Assembly: GCF_024746835.1 (NCBI RefSeq)
Contig: NZ_CP080531.1
Location: forward strand, 4,794,001-4,858,000
Length of the DNA: 64,000 nucleotides
DNA from: Mesorhizobium sp. AR02
GTDB lineage: Bacteria; Pseudomonadota; Alphaproteobacteria; Rhizobiales; Rhizobiaceae
Direction of reading: 5' to 3'
Positions 40,066-48,334 of the stretch are shown piece by piece; the stretch's first letter is position 1; each line of letters opens with the position of its first letter. The notes beneath the pieces are model-generated. The model saw only the letters and a list, made by a program, of their open reading frames with translations. It did not search any database and was not told where the DNA came from. Made by a program: the position numbers and the translations under genes.

Positions 40066-41310
40066 TTGCAACATCGCAAGATCGTCGTGGTTCTGAAGGG
40101 CTATCCGCGGCTGTCGGAAACCTTCATCGCTCAGGAACTGCTCGGTCTGGAGCGTGCGGGGTTCGACCTGATACTCGTCGCGCTCAGGCGGCCGACCGAC
40201 GCAAGACGCCACCCCGTGCATGACGAGATCAAAGCGCCCGTCCATTATCTGCCGGAATATCTGCATGAAGAGCCGTTGCGCGTGGTTCGCTCGCTGTTTG
40301 CTTGTCTGCTGCGGCCGGGCTTCTGGCGCGCTCTCGGATCGCTGGCGGCCGATATCCCCCGCGACTTTACGCGCAATCGCGTGCGCCGCTTCGGGCAAGC
40401 GCTCGTGCTGGCCGCCGAATGGCCGGAAGACGCGGGTTGGCTGCATGCACATTTCGCGCACACGCCGGCATCGGTGACGCGCTATGCCAGCCAGCTTCGT
40501 GGCCTGCCCTGGAGCTGCTCGGCCCATGCCAAGGACATCTGGACTTCGGCGGACTGGGATCTGGTTGGCAAGCTTGCCTCGGCGCGCTGGACGGTCACTT
40601 GCACGAAAGTCGGTTTCGACCGTCTGAAAAAACTCGCTAACGGCAACTCGTCTGTGCATCTGAGCTATCATGGGCTCGACCTTGATCGCTTCGGCAGTTT
40701 CGGCGAGACGCGGAAACGGCATGACGGCTCGGCGCAGGACGAACCGGTTGTCGTTCTGAGTGTCGGGCGCGCCGTTGAAAAGAAAGGTTACGATACCTTG
40801 CTGGAGGCCCTTGCCCTCTTGCCGGGTGATTTGGCGTGGCGTTTCGAGCATATCGGCGGCGGCGAGGAACTGGAAGGGCTCAAGGCACTGGCGCGAAAGC
40901 TCGGACTGGATGGTCGCGTCTCTTGGAAAGGCGCGCTTGCGCAGGAGGAGGTGCTTGAGCACTACCGCTGCGCCGACATCTTCGCCCTAGCCTGCAGGAT
41001 CACCGCAAATGGCGACCGGGACGGTCTGCCGAATGTTCTGGTGGAGGCGGCCAGCCAGCGGCTTGCCTGCTTGTCGACGGATATTTCCGGCGTGCCGGAG
41101 CTTCTATCGCCGGATGAAACCGGGCTGCTGGTTCCCACGGAAAACCCGATTGCCCTGGCACAGGCGCTGGAGCGCCTGATCCGTGATCCCGTGCTGCGCG
41201 CCCGCCTCGGCGACGCCGCAGAGCGGCGCGTGCGCGGCAATTTCGATCATGTGGCAAGCATTGGACAGCTCAAGGACCTGTTCGAGCGGGAGTGGCGGGC
41301 CGCCGAATGA
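40066..41310 (+). CDS. GT4-family glycosyltransferase
   Basis: A 414-aa GT-B protein. The start KIVVVLKGYPRLSETFIAQE is typical of colanic-acid WcaL-like enzymes. The donor lobe has VLSVGRAVEKKGYDTLLEAL and the E-x7-E region in GLPNVLVEAASQRLACLST with GVPELLSPDETGLLV. It starts with TTG at 40066, immediately after the previous stop. A retaining transfer to a lipid-linked or polymer acceptor is likely. The 3' end overlaps the next gene by 4 bp (ATGA). Confidence 0.88.
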   Translation: MQHRKIVVVLKGYPRLSETFIAQELLGLERAGFDLILVALRRPTDARRHPVHDEIKAPVHYLPEYLHEEPLRVVRSLFACLLRPGFWRALGSLAADIPRDFTRNRVRRFGQALVLAAEWPEDAGWLHAHFAHTPASVTRYASQLRGLPWSCSAHAKDIWTSADWDLVGKLASARWTVTCTKVGFDRLKKLANGNSSVHLSYHGLDLDRFGSFGETRKRHDGSAQDEPVVVLSVGRAVEKKGYDTLLEALALLPGDLAWRFEHIGGGEELEGLKALARKLGLDGRVSWKGALAQEEVLEHYRCADIFALACRITANGDRDGLPNVLVEAASQRLACLSTDISGVPELLSPDETGLLVPTENPIALAQALERLIRDPVLRARLGDAAERRVRGNFDHVASIGQLKDLFEREWRAAE

Positions 41311-42458
41311 AGCGGCTGCGCGCTTTCTTCTATGTCCAGCACCTGCTCGGCATCGGCCATCTCGCGCGCGCCAGCCGCATTGCGGCTGCTCTGGCCGATG
41401 ACGGGTTTGACGTAACCGTCGTGACCGGCGGAGCGCCGATCGCGGGGTTTCCGGGACCGGGTGTAAAATCTGTAACTTTGCCGCCTGTCACCTCCGGAGA
41501 TGAAGGATTTTCCGGGCTTGTCGACCTGCAGGGCAAACCCATCGACGATGATTTCAAGAAATCGCGCTCCGAGATGTTGCTGCAGGCATTTCGGGATTGC
41601 AGGCCTGATATCGTCATTGTCGAGGCGTTTCCCTTTGGGCGCCGGCAGATGCGTTTCGAACTCTTGCCGCTGATCGAGGCCATCGAAGCGACGTCGCCCA
41701 GACCGCTTTTGGCGACGTCCGTGCGCGACATCCTTCAGGAGCGCGTCAAGCCGGGCCGAAACGAGGAAACGGTCGATCTCGTCAACAGGCATTTCGACCT
41801 TGTCATGGTCCATGGCGATCCGGCTTTCGCAACCATCGACAAGACATTTCCACCGGCCGGGGCGATCAGGGCCGAGGTCGCCTACACAGGGCTCGTTGCC
41901 GCACCGCGGGCGCCCGCGGCCTCCGAGCGCTTCGACGTTCTGGTGTCGGTTGGCGGCGGGGCTGCGGGAAAGAGCCTTGTCCGGTCCACCATCGCAGCGG
42001 CGCGCAATGCCGACAACGCCTGGAAATGGTGTCTGATCACCGGCCCGAACCTGCCGAAAGACGAGTTTGACGCGATTGCAGGCGATGCCACCCCGGGCCT
42101 GTCCATCTTCCGGTTCCGCGAGGATTTCGCCAGCCTGCTGGCTGGCGCCCGGCTGTCGGTCTCGCAGGCGGGCTACAACACGGTCTGCGATATCCTGCGC
42201 GCGGGGTGTCGCTCGCTGCTCGTTCCCTTTGCAGCCAGCGGGGAAACCGAACAGACGGTTCGCGCCCTGATGCTCGAAGAGCTCGGTCTTGCAACGGTAC
42301 TGACGGAAAAGGACCTGACGCCTGAAGGTCTGGCGCAAGCGGTTAAACAGGCGCTTGCGAGGCCGGCGCCAACCTCGCATAGTCTCGATCTGGAAGGCGC
42401 GCGTCGCTCGGCGCAGATTCTGCGCGACCGGTATCGAACCTGGTCCCCGAGATCCTGA
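41307..42458 (+). CDS. Second MurG-like predicted glycosyltransferase (COG4671 type)
   Basis: A 383-aa protein paralogous to the one at 38850: RAFFYVQHLLGIGHLARASR at the start, FDVLVSVGGGAAGKSLVRST in the middle and LSVSQAGYNTVCDILRAGCR as nucleotide-sugar site. I chose the ATG at 41307, which overlaps the upstream stop (ATGA); a GTG at 41292 is in frame. Two COG4671 enzymes with a GT4 enzyme between them suggest successive sugar additions to one glycan. Confidence 0.87.
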   Translation: MKRLRAFFYVQHLLGIGHLARASRIAAALADDGFDVTVVTGGAPIAGFPGPGVKSVTLPPVTSGDEGFSGLVDLQGKPIDDDFKKSRSEMLLQAFRDCRPDIVIVEAFPFGRRQMRFELLPLIEAIEATSPRPLLATSVRDILQERVKPGRNEETVDLVNRHFDLVMVHGDPAFATIDKTFPPAGAIRAEVAYTGLVAAPRAPAASERFDVLVSVGGGAAGKSLVRSTIAAARNADNAWKWCLITGPNLPKDEFDAIAGDATPGLSIFRFREDFASLLAGARLSVSQAGYNTVCDILRAGCRSLLVPFAASGETEQTVRALMLEELGLATVLTEKDLTPEGLAQAVKQALARPAPTSHSLDLEGARRSAQILRDRYRTWSPRS

Positions 42459-42495
42459 CGTAGGCCGCGTCTGGGTTCGATTCGCGCAACGCGCT

Positions 42496-43203
42496 TCAAA
42501 CAGTTCCAATGAGCATGAAGCGCGTGTATTTTTTTGTCGGCAGTTCGCCGGAGAAGCTGATCTCCCGCAGCGCCGCCATGGCTTCGAAGGCTGCAAGTGA
42601 AGGCACGCAGTTGATGTGCGTCGGCTCGCTGAAATAATCGTTCGATTGCAGCAGCACATTCGTGCCTCGCGGAAGCAGGGCAAGCCAGGCGCTGAGATCG
42701 GCTATGTGTTCGCAGCTCGTATTGACCACCAGGTCGGGCCGCCCGGCCGCATAGTCTAGTGCGTACATATCTTCCGTCAGCGCCCGGAAGCGGTCGCCGG
42801 CTTCCCGGTTGAGGGTCCGTGCGACCGGCCCGACTTCGGGATCGATGTCGATGCTGTCGATCGCCGCGATGTCGAAACGGGCGTCGTTGAAAAGCATTGC
42901 CGGCAATACGCCGTACCATCCGCCCAGAACCCATATGCGCCCGAACCGGCCGCCGTCGCTTTCGAACAGCTTGTCGAGCGCCCACATCTTGCAGGCGACC
43001 TGCTTGTGGTTGAAGGCGTTGGCGATATCGGCCGTCGGATGCTTGGCGATGACGCGCGCCAGCCCGGCCACGAGAGGGTGGTTGACATAGGCAGCAATTC
43101 CCCGTGTGAGGTCCAGGGCTTGCTCGTGCCCGTCCATGCCGGCATTGCGTGGTTGCGTGACATCCATCATATTCGTCTTGTAGGGTGGGATTTCGGGCGA
43201 CAC
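42496..43203 (-). CDS. SAM-dependent methyltransferase-like protein
   Basis: A 235-aa protein with a Rossmann methyltransferase pattern: RIWVLGGWYGVLPAMLFNDA (motif I), IDSIDIDPEVGPVARTLN (acidic loop) and DLVVNTSCEHIADLSAWLAL (motif IV region). The start is a GTG at 43203 with aagggg upstream; an ATG at 43170 is an alternative. It is convergent with the glycosyltransferase operon and divergent from the ABC gene. It may methylate the glycan or its lipid carrier. Confidence 0.75.
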   Translation of the reverse strand: MSPEIPPYKTNMMDVTQPRNAGMDGHEQALDLTRGIAAYVNHPLVAGLARVIAKHPTADIANAFNHKQVACKMWALDKLFESDGGRFGRIWVLGGWYGVLPAMLFNDARFDIAAIDSIDIDPEVGPVARTLNREAGDRFRALTEDMYALDYAAGRPDLVVNTSCEHIADLSAWLALLPRGTNVLLQSNDYFSEPTHINCVPSLAAFEAMAALREISFSGELPTKKYTRFMLIGTV

Positions 43204-43244
43204 AACGCAATCTTGCCCCTTGCAAGGCTGTTTGATCCGCGGAC

Positions 43245-43415
43245 ATGATTATGCTGTTAGCCGCTTCGCCGTTGCCCGGAGAGAGCCGGTTGCATCTGTC
43301 CGGACCGTTGGTGTCCTGCATGCATTGCGGCTTCGAGTTTGTCGTTGGCGACGAAGACATTGCCGATACGCCCTTCGCCGGCAGGTGCCTTTGCATCCTG
43401 CATCCTGCCAACTGA
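43245..43415 (+). CDS. Possible 56-aa zinc-ribbon-like protein
   Basis: A short open frame with ATG at 43245 (or 43251) reads LVSCMHCGFEFVVGDEDIAD then GRCLCILHPAN, with a CxxC and a CxC pair that could bind zinc. It ends 17 bp before the start of the ABC-protein gene on the same strand. No strong ribosome binding site precedes it. The spaced cysteine pairs and the location support a real gene, but the evidence is thin. Confidence 0.4.
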   Translation: MIMLLAASPLPGESRLHLSGPLVSCMHCGFEFVVGDEDIADTPFAGRCLCILHPAN

Positions 43416-43432
43416 AGGACCTACAGTCGCAT

Positions 43433-46147
43433 ATGGAACCCAGCCTAGCCCGCTATATCTGGAAGCACACCAGGAAGCAGCAGATCTGGATATTGATGAT
43501 CGTCTTGCTTTCGATGATCCCGTACTTCATGTCCTTCGACCTGCCGAAGCTGATCGTCAACGGCCCGATCCAGGGCAAGGGGTTCGAGCAACCGGGCGCG
43601 ACACTGCCATTCATGCGGCTGCACTATAATCTGCCGTTCATTGGCGAGGTCCAGTTCTTCTCCGGTTTTCAACTCGACCGGACGGCGACGCTGCTTGCCC
43701 TGAGCCTCGTGTTCCTCTTGCTGGTCGTCATCAACGGCCTGTTCAAACTCTACATCAACACCTACAAGGGCCGCCTCGGCGAACGCATGCTGCGGCGTAT
43801 CCGCTTCGATCTGGTCGATCGTGTGCTGCGGTTTCCGCCGATTTACTTCAAGCGGGTGAAATCGGCCGAAGTGGCGACCATGGTGAAGGACGAGGTGGAG
43901 CCGCTGGGCGGCTTCATCGGCGATGCATTCCTGCAGCCGGTGCTGCTCGGCGGCCAGGCGCTGACAGCCATGTTGTTCATCATGGTCCAGAACGTCTGGC
44001 TCGGAACGATAGCGCTCGTGATCGTGGCGATCCAGATCGTGCTCATCCCGCGAATGCGGCGGCGGCTGATCGTGCTCGGGCGCCAACGGCAATTGACGGC
44101 GCGCGCGCTTTCGGGCCGGGTTGGCGAAATCGTCGACGGCATCGGCGCGGTTCACGTCCACGACACGTCAAACTACGAGCGCGCCGACATAGCTGCCCGG
44201 CTCGGGCTCATCTTCAAGATCCGCTTCGATCTTTACCAATGGAAGTTCATGGTAAAGTTCCTCAACAATTTTCTCGCGCAGCTCACGCCCTTTCTGTTCT
44301 ACATGATCGGCGGGTATCTGGTCATCGGGGGCCGGCTGGACGTCGGCCAGCTCGTGGCCGTGATCGGCGCCTACAAGGACCTGCCCGGACCGATGAAGGA
44401 ACTGATCGACTGGGATCAGGATCGGCAGGATGTCCAGGTCAAATATCAGCAGGTCGTTGAACAGTTCACCGTCGAGGATATCATAGCGCCGGGAATCGGG
44501 GCACTGACGATCGACGATCCTGGTCCGATGACAAACCCGCTGTCGGCGGTCGGTCTGTCCATAGCAGACGATGGCGGTGCAATGCTCCTCAACCGTATCT
44601 CCATGCAGGTCACGCCGGGTGAGACGGTGGCGCTGGTCAGCACCTCAACAGGTGGAGCGGAGGCGCTGGCAGAAGCCTTCGCGCGGCTGAACTGGCCGGA
44701 AAGCGGAAAGGTCGCTTCGGGCGCCGATGACCTGCTTGAACTCCCCGAAGCAGTGACCGGCCGGCGGATGTCCTACGCCTCGTCGGATGTTTTCCTGTTC
44801 CACGCAAGCCTGCGCGATAACCTGCTCTACGGGCTGAAGCATGCGCCGCTGACATCGGTGACTTATGACGGCGCCGCGGCAGACCAGCAGCGCTGGAACA
44901 TCGACGAGGCGCGCCGGTCGGGCAATCCGGATTTCGATACCCATAGCGACTGGATCGACTATGCTTCCGCCGGTGCTACCGGCCCGCACGACCTCTTTGA
45001 AGCGGTGCGCCGGGTGCTCGACGCGGTGCTTCTGTCGCGCGACATTCTGGATCTTGGCTTGCGCTCTTCGGCCGACCTCACGCGTCACACGAAACTTGCC
45101 GGGCGGATCGTCGAACTGCGTGCAGCGCTGCGAACCCGGCTGGAACAGGAAGGGCTGCGCGAACTGGTGGTTCCTTTCGAGCCGGGCGCTTACAACACCG
45201 AAGCGACGATCGGCCAGAACCTGCTCTTCGGCGCTGCCGCCGGCCCCGAACTGGCCGACAAGGCACTGGCGGCCAATCCCTATTTTGCTTCTGTGCTGAA
45301 GCAAGCCGGCCTCGACCGCACGCTCTACGAAATGGGCATGGAGATCGCCGAACAGGCGATCGAGCTGTTTGCAGACCTGCCGCCCGATCACCAGTTCTTC
45401 CAGCAGCTCGCCTTCATGAGCGCCGAGGAGATACCCGCCTACGAGACCTTGCTGCAGCGGCTCAAGAACCGTCCCTACGAGGTGGTTTCGGAGGCCGACC
45501 GGGCCATGATCATCACCTTGAGCTTTGCCTATATCGAGCCCCGGCACCGCTTCGGTCTGCTGAGCGACGAGTTGATGAGCAAGATCGTCGCCGCACGCAA
45601 CCAGTTTTATGAAAACCTGCCGTCCGAGCTGCAGGGTGCGATCGAACGGTATGATCCTGCCAAATACATTGCCGCGGCCACCGTCATGGACAATGTCCTG
45701 TTCGGGCGTGTGGGCAACAACCATCCCGACGCGCCGGACCGCATACGCTCCATCGTCTATGACATTCTTGACGAGCTGGGACTTTATGCCGAGCTTCTGG
45801 ATGTCGGCCTGGACTTCAACGTCGGCGCCGGCGGCAGGCGGCTGACCGGTGGACAGCGACAGAAGCTCGATGTTGCCCGGGCCCTGCTCAAGCGTCCCGA
45901 TTTTCTCATTCTCAACCGACCGCTGTCGGCGCTCGACCAGCGCATTCAGGACAAGGTGCTGCGAAACGTGCTCGAGGAAGCCAGACGCGACGACCATGCG
46001 CCGGCAATTGTGTGGGTCGTGACGAGTCCGGCAATGGCGATGATGTTCGATCGCGTTATCGTCTTTGACTCAGGCCAATTGGTGGAGGACGGTACGCACG
46101 AGACACTTTTGGCAGGGAACGGTATCTTCAAGGAACTTCTGTCATAG
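43433..46147 (+). CDS. ABC-exporter-like protein with degenerate ATPase and a large insertion
   Basis: A 904-aa protein. Residues about 15-330 are an ABC exporter membrane domain (IWILMIVLLSMIPYFMSFDL, then helices to about 320). From about 390 an ABC ATPase domain follows, but Walker A reads LVSTSTGGAEALAE (no Lys), the Q-loop region is MSYASSDVFLFHASLRDNLL (no Gln), Walker B is FLILNRPLSALD (Glu lost) and the H-loop is VVTSPAM (no His). The signature LTGGQRQKLDVARALL remains. About 330 extra residues separate Q-loop and signature and repeat the NLLFG-type motif (about 597, 755). Hydrolysis is unlikely. The cNMP-binding-fold gene follows closely. Confidence 0.82.
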   Translation: MEPSLARYIWKHTRKQQIWILMIVLLSMIPYFMSFDLPKLIVNGPIQGKGFEQPGATLPFMRLHYNLPFIGEVQFFSGFQLDRTATLLALSLVFLLLVVINGLFKLYINTYKGRLGERMLRRIRFDLVDRVLRFPPIYFKRVKSAEVATMVKDEVEPLGGFIGDAFLQPVLLGGQALTAMLFIMVQNVWLGTIALVIVAIQIVLIPRMRRRLIVLGRQRQLTARALSGRVGEIVDGIGAVHVHDTSNYERADIAARLGLIFKIRFDLYQWKFMVKFLNNFLAQLTPFLFYMIGGYLVIGGRLDVGQLVAVIGAYKDLPGPMKELIDWDQDRQDVQVKYQQVVEQFTVEDIIAPGIGALTIDDPGPMTNPLSAVGLSIADDGGAMLLNRISMQVTPGETVALVSTSTGGAEALAEAFARLNWPESGKVASGADDLLELPEAVTGRRMSYASSDVFLFHASLRDNLLYGLKHAPLTSVTYDGAAADQQRWNIDEARRSGNPDFDTHSDWIDYASAGATGPHDLFEAVRRVLDAVLLSRDILDLGLRSSADLTRHTKLAGRIVELRAALRTRLEQEGLRELVVPFEPGAYNTEATIGQNLLFGAAAGPELADKALAANPYFASVLKQAGLDRTLYEMGMEIAEQAIELFADLPPDHQFFQQLAFMSAEEIPAYETLLQRLKNRPYEVVSEADRAMIITLSFAYIEPRHRFGLLSDELMSKIVAARNQFYENLPSELQGAIERYDPAKYIAAATVMDNVLFGRVGNNHPDAPDRIRSIVYDILDELGLYAELLDVGLDFNVGAGGRRLTGGQRQKLDVARALLKRPDFLILNRPLSALDQRIQDKVLRNVLEEARRDDHAPAIVWVVTSPAMAMMFDRVIVFDSGQLVEDGTHETLLAGNGIFKELLS

Positions 46148-46181
46148 TCTGGCAGACGCGAATTTAGGAAGGTTTGCGACA

Positions 46182-46631
46182 ATGCTGCTCAAGGATGAAG
46201 TTGGAATGCTGCAACGCGTTCCCTTGTTCTCTGGCATCGAGCCGGCAAAGCTCAAGCTGCTCGCGTTCACATCCGATCGCGTGAGCTACAGCGCCGGCCA
46301 GATCCTCTTCCGGCAGGGCGACGAGGCAGACGCCGCCTATGTCATCCTTTCGGGCAGGGCGGATATTCTGGTCGATTCCGACAGCGGGCCGATAAAAGTT
46401 GCCGAACTGCTGCCAAATTCGATCGTCGGCGAGATCGCCATATTGTGCAACAGCTCCCGCACTGCCACCGTCAGAGCGGCAAGTGATCTGGAGGCCTTGA
46501 GAATCCGCAAGGATCATTTCCTGAGGCTTATGAAGGAGTTCCCGGAAATGACCATCGAGATATTGCGGGTTCTTGCCGATCGGCTAAGCCATACGACCGC
46601 GGATCTGATCGACGCACGAACCACCGCCTAG
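46182..46631 (+). CDS. Stand-alone cyclic-nucleotide-binding-fold protein
   Basis: A 149-aa protein that is one cNMP-binding domain: LQRVPLFSGIEPAKLKLLAF, GQILFRQGDEADAAYVILSG and the phosphate cassette region NSIVGEIAILCNSSRTATVR. The cassette has GEIAIL and Arg in SSRTATV, so cAMP binding is plausible. A C-terminal helix (EILRVLADRLSHTTADLI) may dimerise or contact a partner. It lies 34 bp after the degenerate ABC gene and 23 bp before the metallohydrolase gene, so all three are probably cotranscribed; aggaagg precedes the ATG. Confidence 0.87.
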   Translation: MLLKDEVGMLQRVPLFSGIEPAKLKLLAFTSDRVSYSAGQILFRQGDEADAAYVILSGRADILVDSDSGPIKVAELLPNSIVGEIAILCNSSRTATVRAASDLEALRIRKDHFLRLMKEFPEMTIEILRVLADRLSHTTADLIDARTTA

Positions 46632-46654
46632 AGCTACGATGGGCGAAAAGTAGC

Positions 46655-47509
46655 ATGGACGACGATTTTTTCCAGGTCAGATTTTGGGGCGTGCGCGGCA
46701 GCATAGCGGTATCCGGGCCAGAATTCGTTCGCTATGGCGGCAACACAAACTGCATCGAGATGCGATGCGGCAAGCATACGCTTCTGTTCGACGCTGGCTC
46801 GGGCCTGCGGCCTGCCGGCAGGGCGTTTCAGGCGGCAGATGTGACCGATTTCGACCTGTTTTTCACCCATTGCCATTACGATCACATCATCGGGCTGCCG
46901 GCTTTTGCGCCGATCTTTGACCCAAGCGTCAAGCTTACGGTTTGGTCCGGGCATCTTGCAGGACGCATGACGACCCGGCAGATGATCGATGAGTTCATAC
47001 GGCCGCCGTGGTTTCCGGTGAAAATGGACGTCTGCAAGGCAAAGCTCGACTGCCGCGATTTCGTGTCCGGAGACGTGCTTCGGCCGCGCGAAGGGGTGGT
47101 GGTTCGGACCGGCAGTCTAACCCATCCGGGCGGCTGCATAGGCTACCGGGTCGAATGGGGCGGTCGCGTCGTGGCGGTGATCACAGACACCGAGCACGAG
47201 CCGGACACACTCGATCAGTCGGTGCTCGGCCTGATTAGAGATGCCGACCTCGTCATCTACGATTGCACCTACACCGAGAAGGAAATGGAACGCCGTCGCG
47301 GGAACGGGCACTCGACATGGCAACAGGGCGTCAAACTCTGTGAGGCGGCCGGTGCGCGGGGGCTCGCGCTGTTTCACCACGATCCGACACGCACCGACGA
47401 GCAACTGGATGCGATGGAGAAACTGGCCAAGGACAGGTTTGCCGGCGCTTTTGCGGCGCGGGATGGCCAAACGCTCCAACTCCCGGTCTCATTGCACAAA
47501 AAGCGCTGA
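46655..47509 (+). CDS. Metallo-beta-lactamase-fold hydrolase (RNase Z/PhnP-like)
   Basis: A 284-aa protein. It has WGVRGSIAVSGPEFVRYGGN at the start, as in RNase Z-like and cAMP-phosphodiesterase-like MBL proteins, the metal motif FFTHCHYDHIIGLPAF, VAVITDTEHEPDTL with the bridging Asp, and FHHDPTRTDEQLD with a late His. Such proteins hydrolyse phosphodiesters. Its position after a cNMP-binding protein makes cyclic-nucleotide or glycan-phosphate turnover conceivable, though this is inference. Confidence 0.85.
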   Translation: MDDDFFQVRFWGVRGSIAVSGPEFVRYGGNTNCIEMRCGKHTLLFDAGSGLRPAGRAFQAADVTDFDLFFTHCHYDHIIGLPAFAPIFDPSVKLTVWSGHLAGRMTTRQMIDEFIRPPWFPVKMDVCKAKLDCRDFVSGDVLRPREGVVVRTGSLTHPGGCIGYRVEWGGRVVAVITDTEHEPDTLDQSVLGLIRDADLVIYDCTYTEKEMERRRGNGHSTWQQGVKLCEAAGARGLALFHHDPTRTDEQLDAMEKLAKDRFAGAFAARDGQTLQLPVSLHKKR

Positions 47510-47531
47510 GCTATTTTTCCTCTCCTTGTTT

Positions 47532-47580
47532 GAGCATGATCTTATCCGAAAATCGGATGCCACTTTTCGGGATCATGCTC
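47532..47580. repeat. Rhizobial palindromic element (49 bp)
   Basis: gagcatgatc at the left and gatcatgctc at the right form perfect 10-bp ends, with tccgaaaatcgga and acttttcggg inside. This palindrome is a familiar dispersed repeat in Rhizobiales. It overlaps the last codons of the deacetylase gene and may act as a terminator for both convergent genes. Confidence 0.7.
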
Positions 47581-48334
47581 CAGCGACGCTGCGCCCAATC
47601 AATGTCCGGATCGGAAGCCATGCGCAGGCTTCGGTCCGCGCGGTGACTGCGAACAGCCGTTCGAGGAAAAGCCAGGCCGATTCATCATGGACGAGATGAT
47701 GGGTGAGCAGGCCGACCGGTTCGCCGCCGTCGAATGCTTGCTGCAATTGCGCGATGATGGCCTGAACCAACAGGCCATGGTCGCGGCAGCCGCGCGTGCC
47801 ATGCCAATCCATGATGTCGACATTGCTGTTGATGACCGCCAGGGAAGCCGGCTTCGGCGGCCCGAAGACCGACAATGCCGCAAACCCTATCGATCCAAGG
47901 TCGGATACCATGCCGGCGTCGATCCTGTTCCAGGGCGGCACCAGCATCGGAACAGCACGTGTGCCGTGCAGTCCGGCTATGTGCGACAGTCCGCGAGCCA
48001 GCTCATCGAGCACCGCCTCGCGTGGCCGATGCACGCCGAGCTCCTGCTTTTTCTGGTCCCCGGGTGCATGATTTCGGTGCGCCCAGCCATGGATGGCGAC
48101 CGTGGCCTGCGGTGCTTCGTCAAGCCGGACGACAAGCTTCTCGTCGGTCTGGGACGGAATGACGGCCAGAGTGACCGGAACCGCGAATTCACCGGTGAGG
48201 TCGAGCAACCGATCAAGCGCCGGCGTCGGATCCACGGCGTCGTCGTCGCGTAGCCAGAACTCCGCCTTGCAGCCCGCCCGTTGCCGGCGCGCCAGTTCTT
48301 CCACCAAGGGCTGCCAGATCGGATCGGTTGTCAT
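47573..48334 (-). CDS. Polysaccharide deacetylase-family protein
   Basis: A 253-aa NodB-fold protein. KAEFWLRDDDAVDPTPALDR has the metal- and catalytic-Asp pair, TVAIHGWAHRNHAP carries the H-xxx-H metal site, and VGLLTHHLVHDESAWLFLER the late His. No signal peptide is visible, so it may act in the cytoplasm on a precursor sugar. It overlaps the preceding glycosyltransferase gene by 4 bp (ATGA), so the pair acts together, perhaps deacetylating and extending the same glycan. Confidence 0.85.
   Translation of the reverse strand: MTTDPIWQPLVEELARRQRAGCKAEFWLRDDDAVDPTPALDRLLDLTGEFAVPVTLAVIPSQTDEKLVVRLDEAPQATVAIHGWAHRNHAPGDQKKQELGVHRPREAVLDELARGLSHIAGLHGTRAVPMLVPPWNRIDAGMVSDLGSIGFAALSVFGPPKPASLAVINSNVDIMDWHGTRGCRDHGLLVQAIIAQLQQAFDGGEPVGLLTHHLVHDESAWLFLERLFAVTARTEACAWLPIRTLIGRSVAGA

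Noticed and set aside
44645..45997. A 450-aa frame on the - strand
   Set aside because: Antisense to the pseudo-ABC protein; no domain, and the sense frame is full length with exporter motifs.
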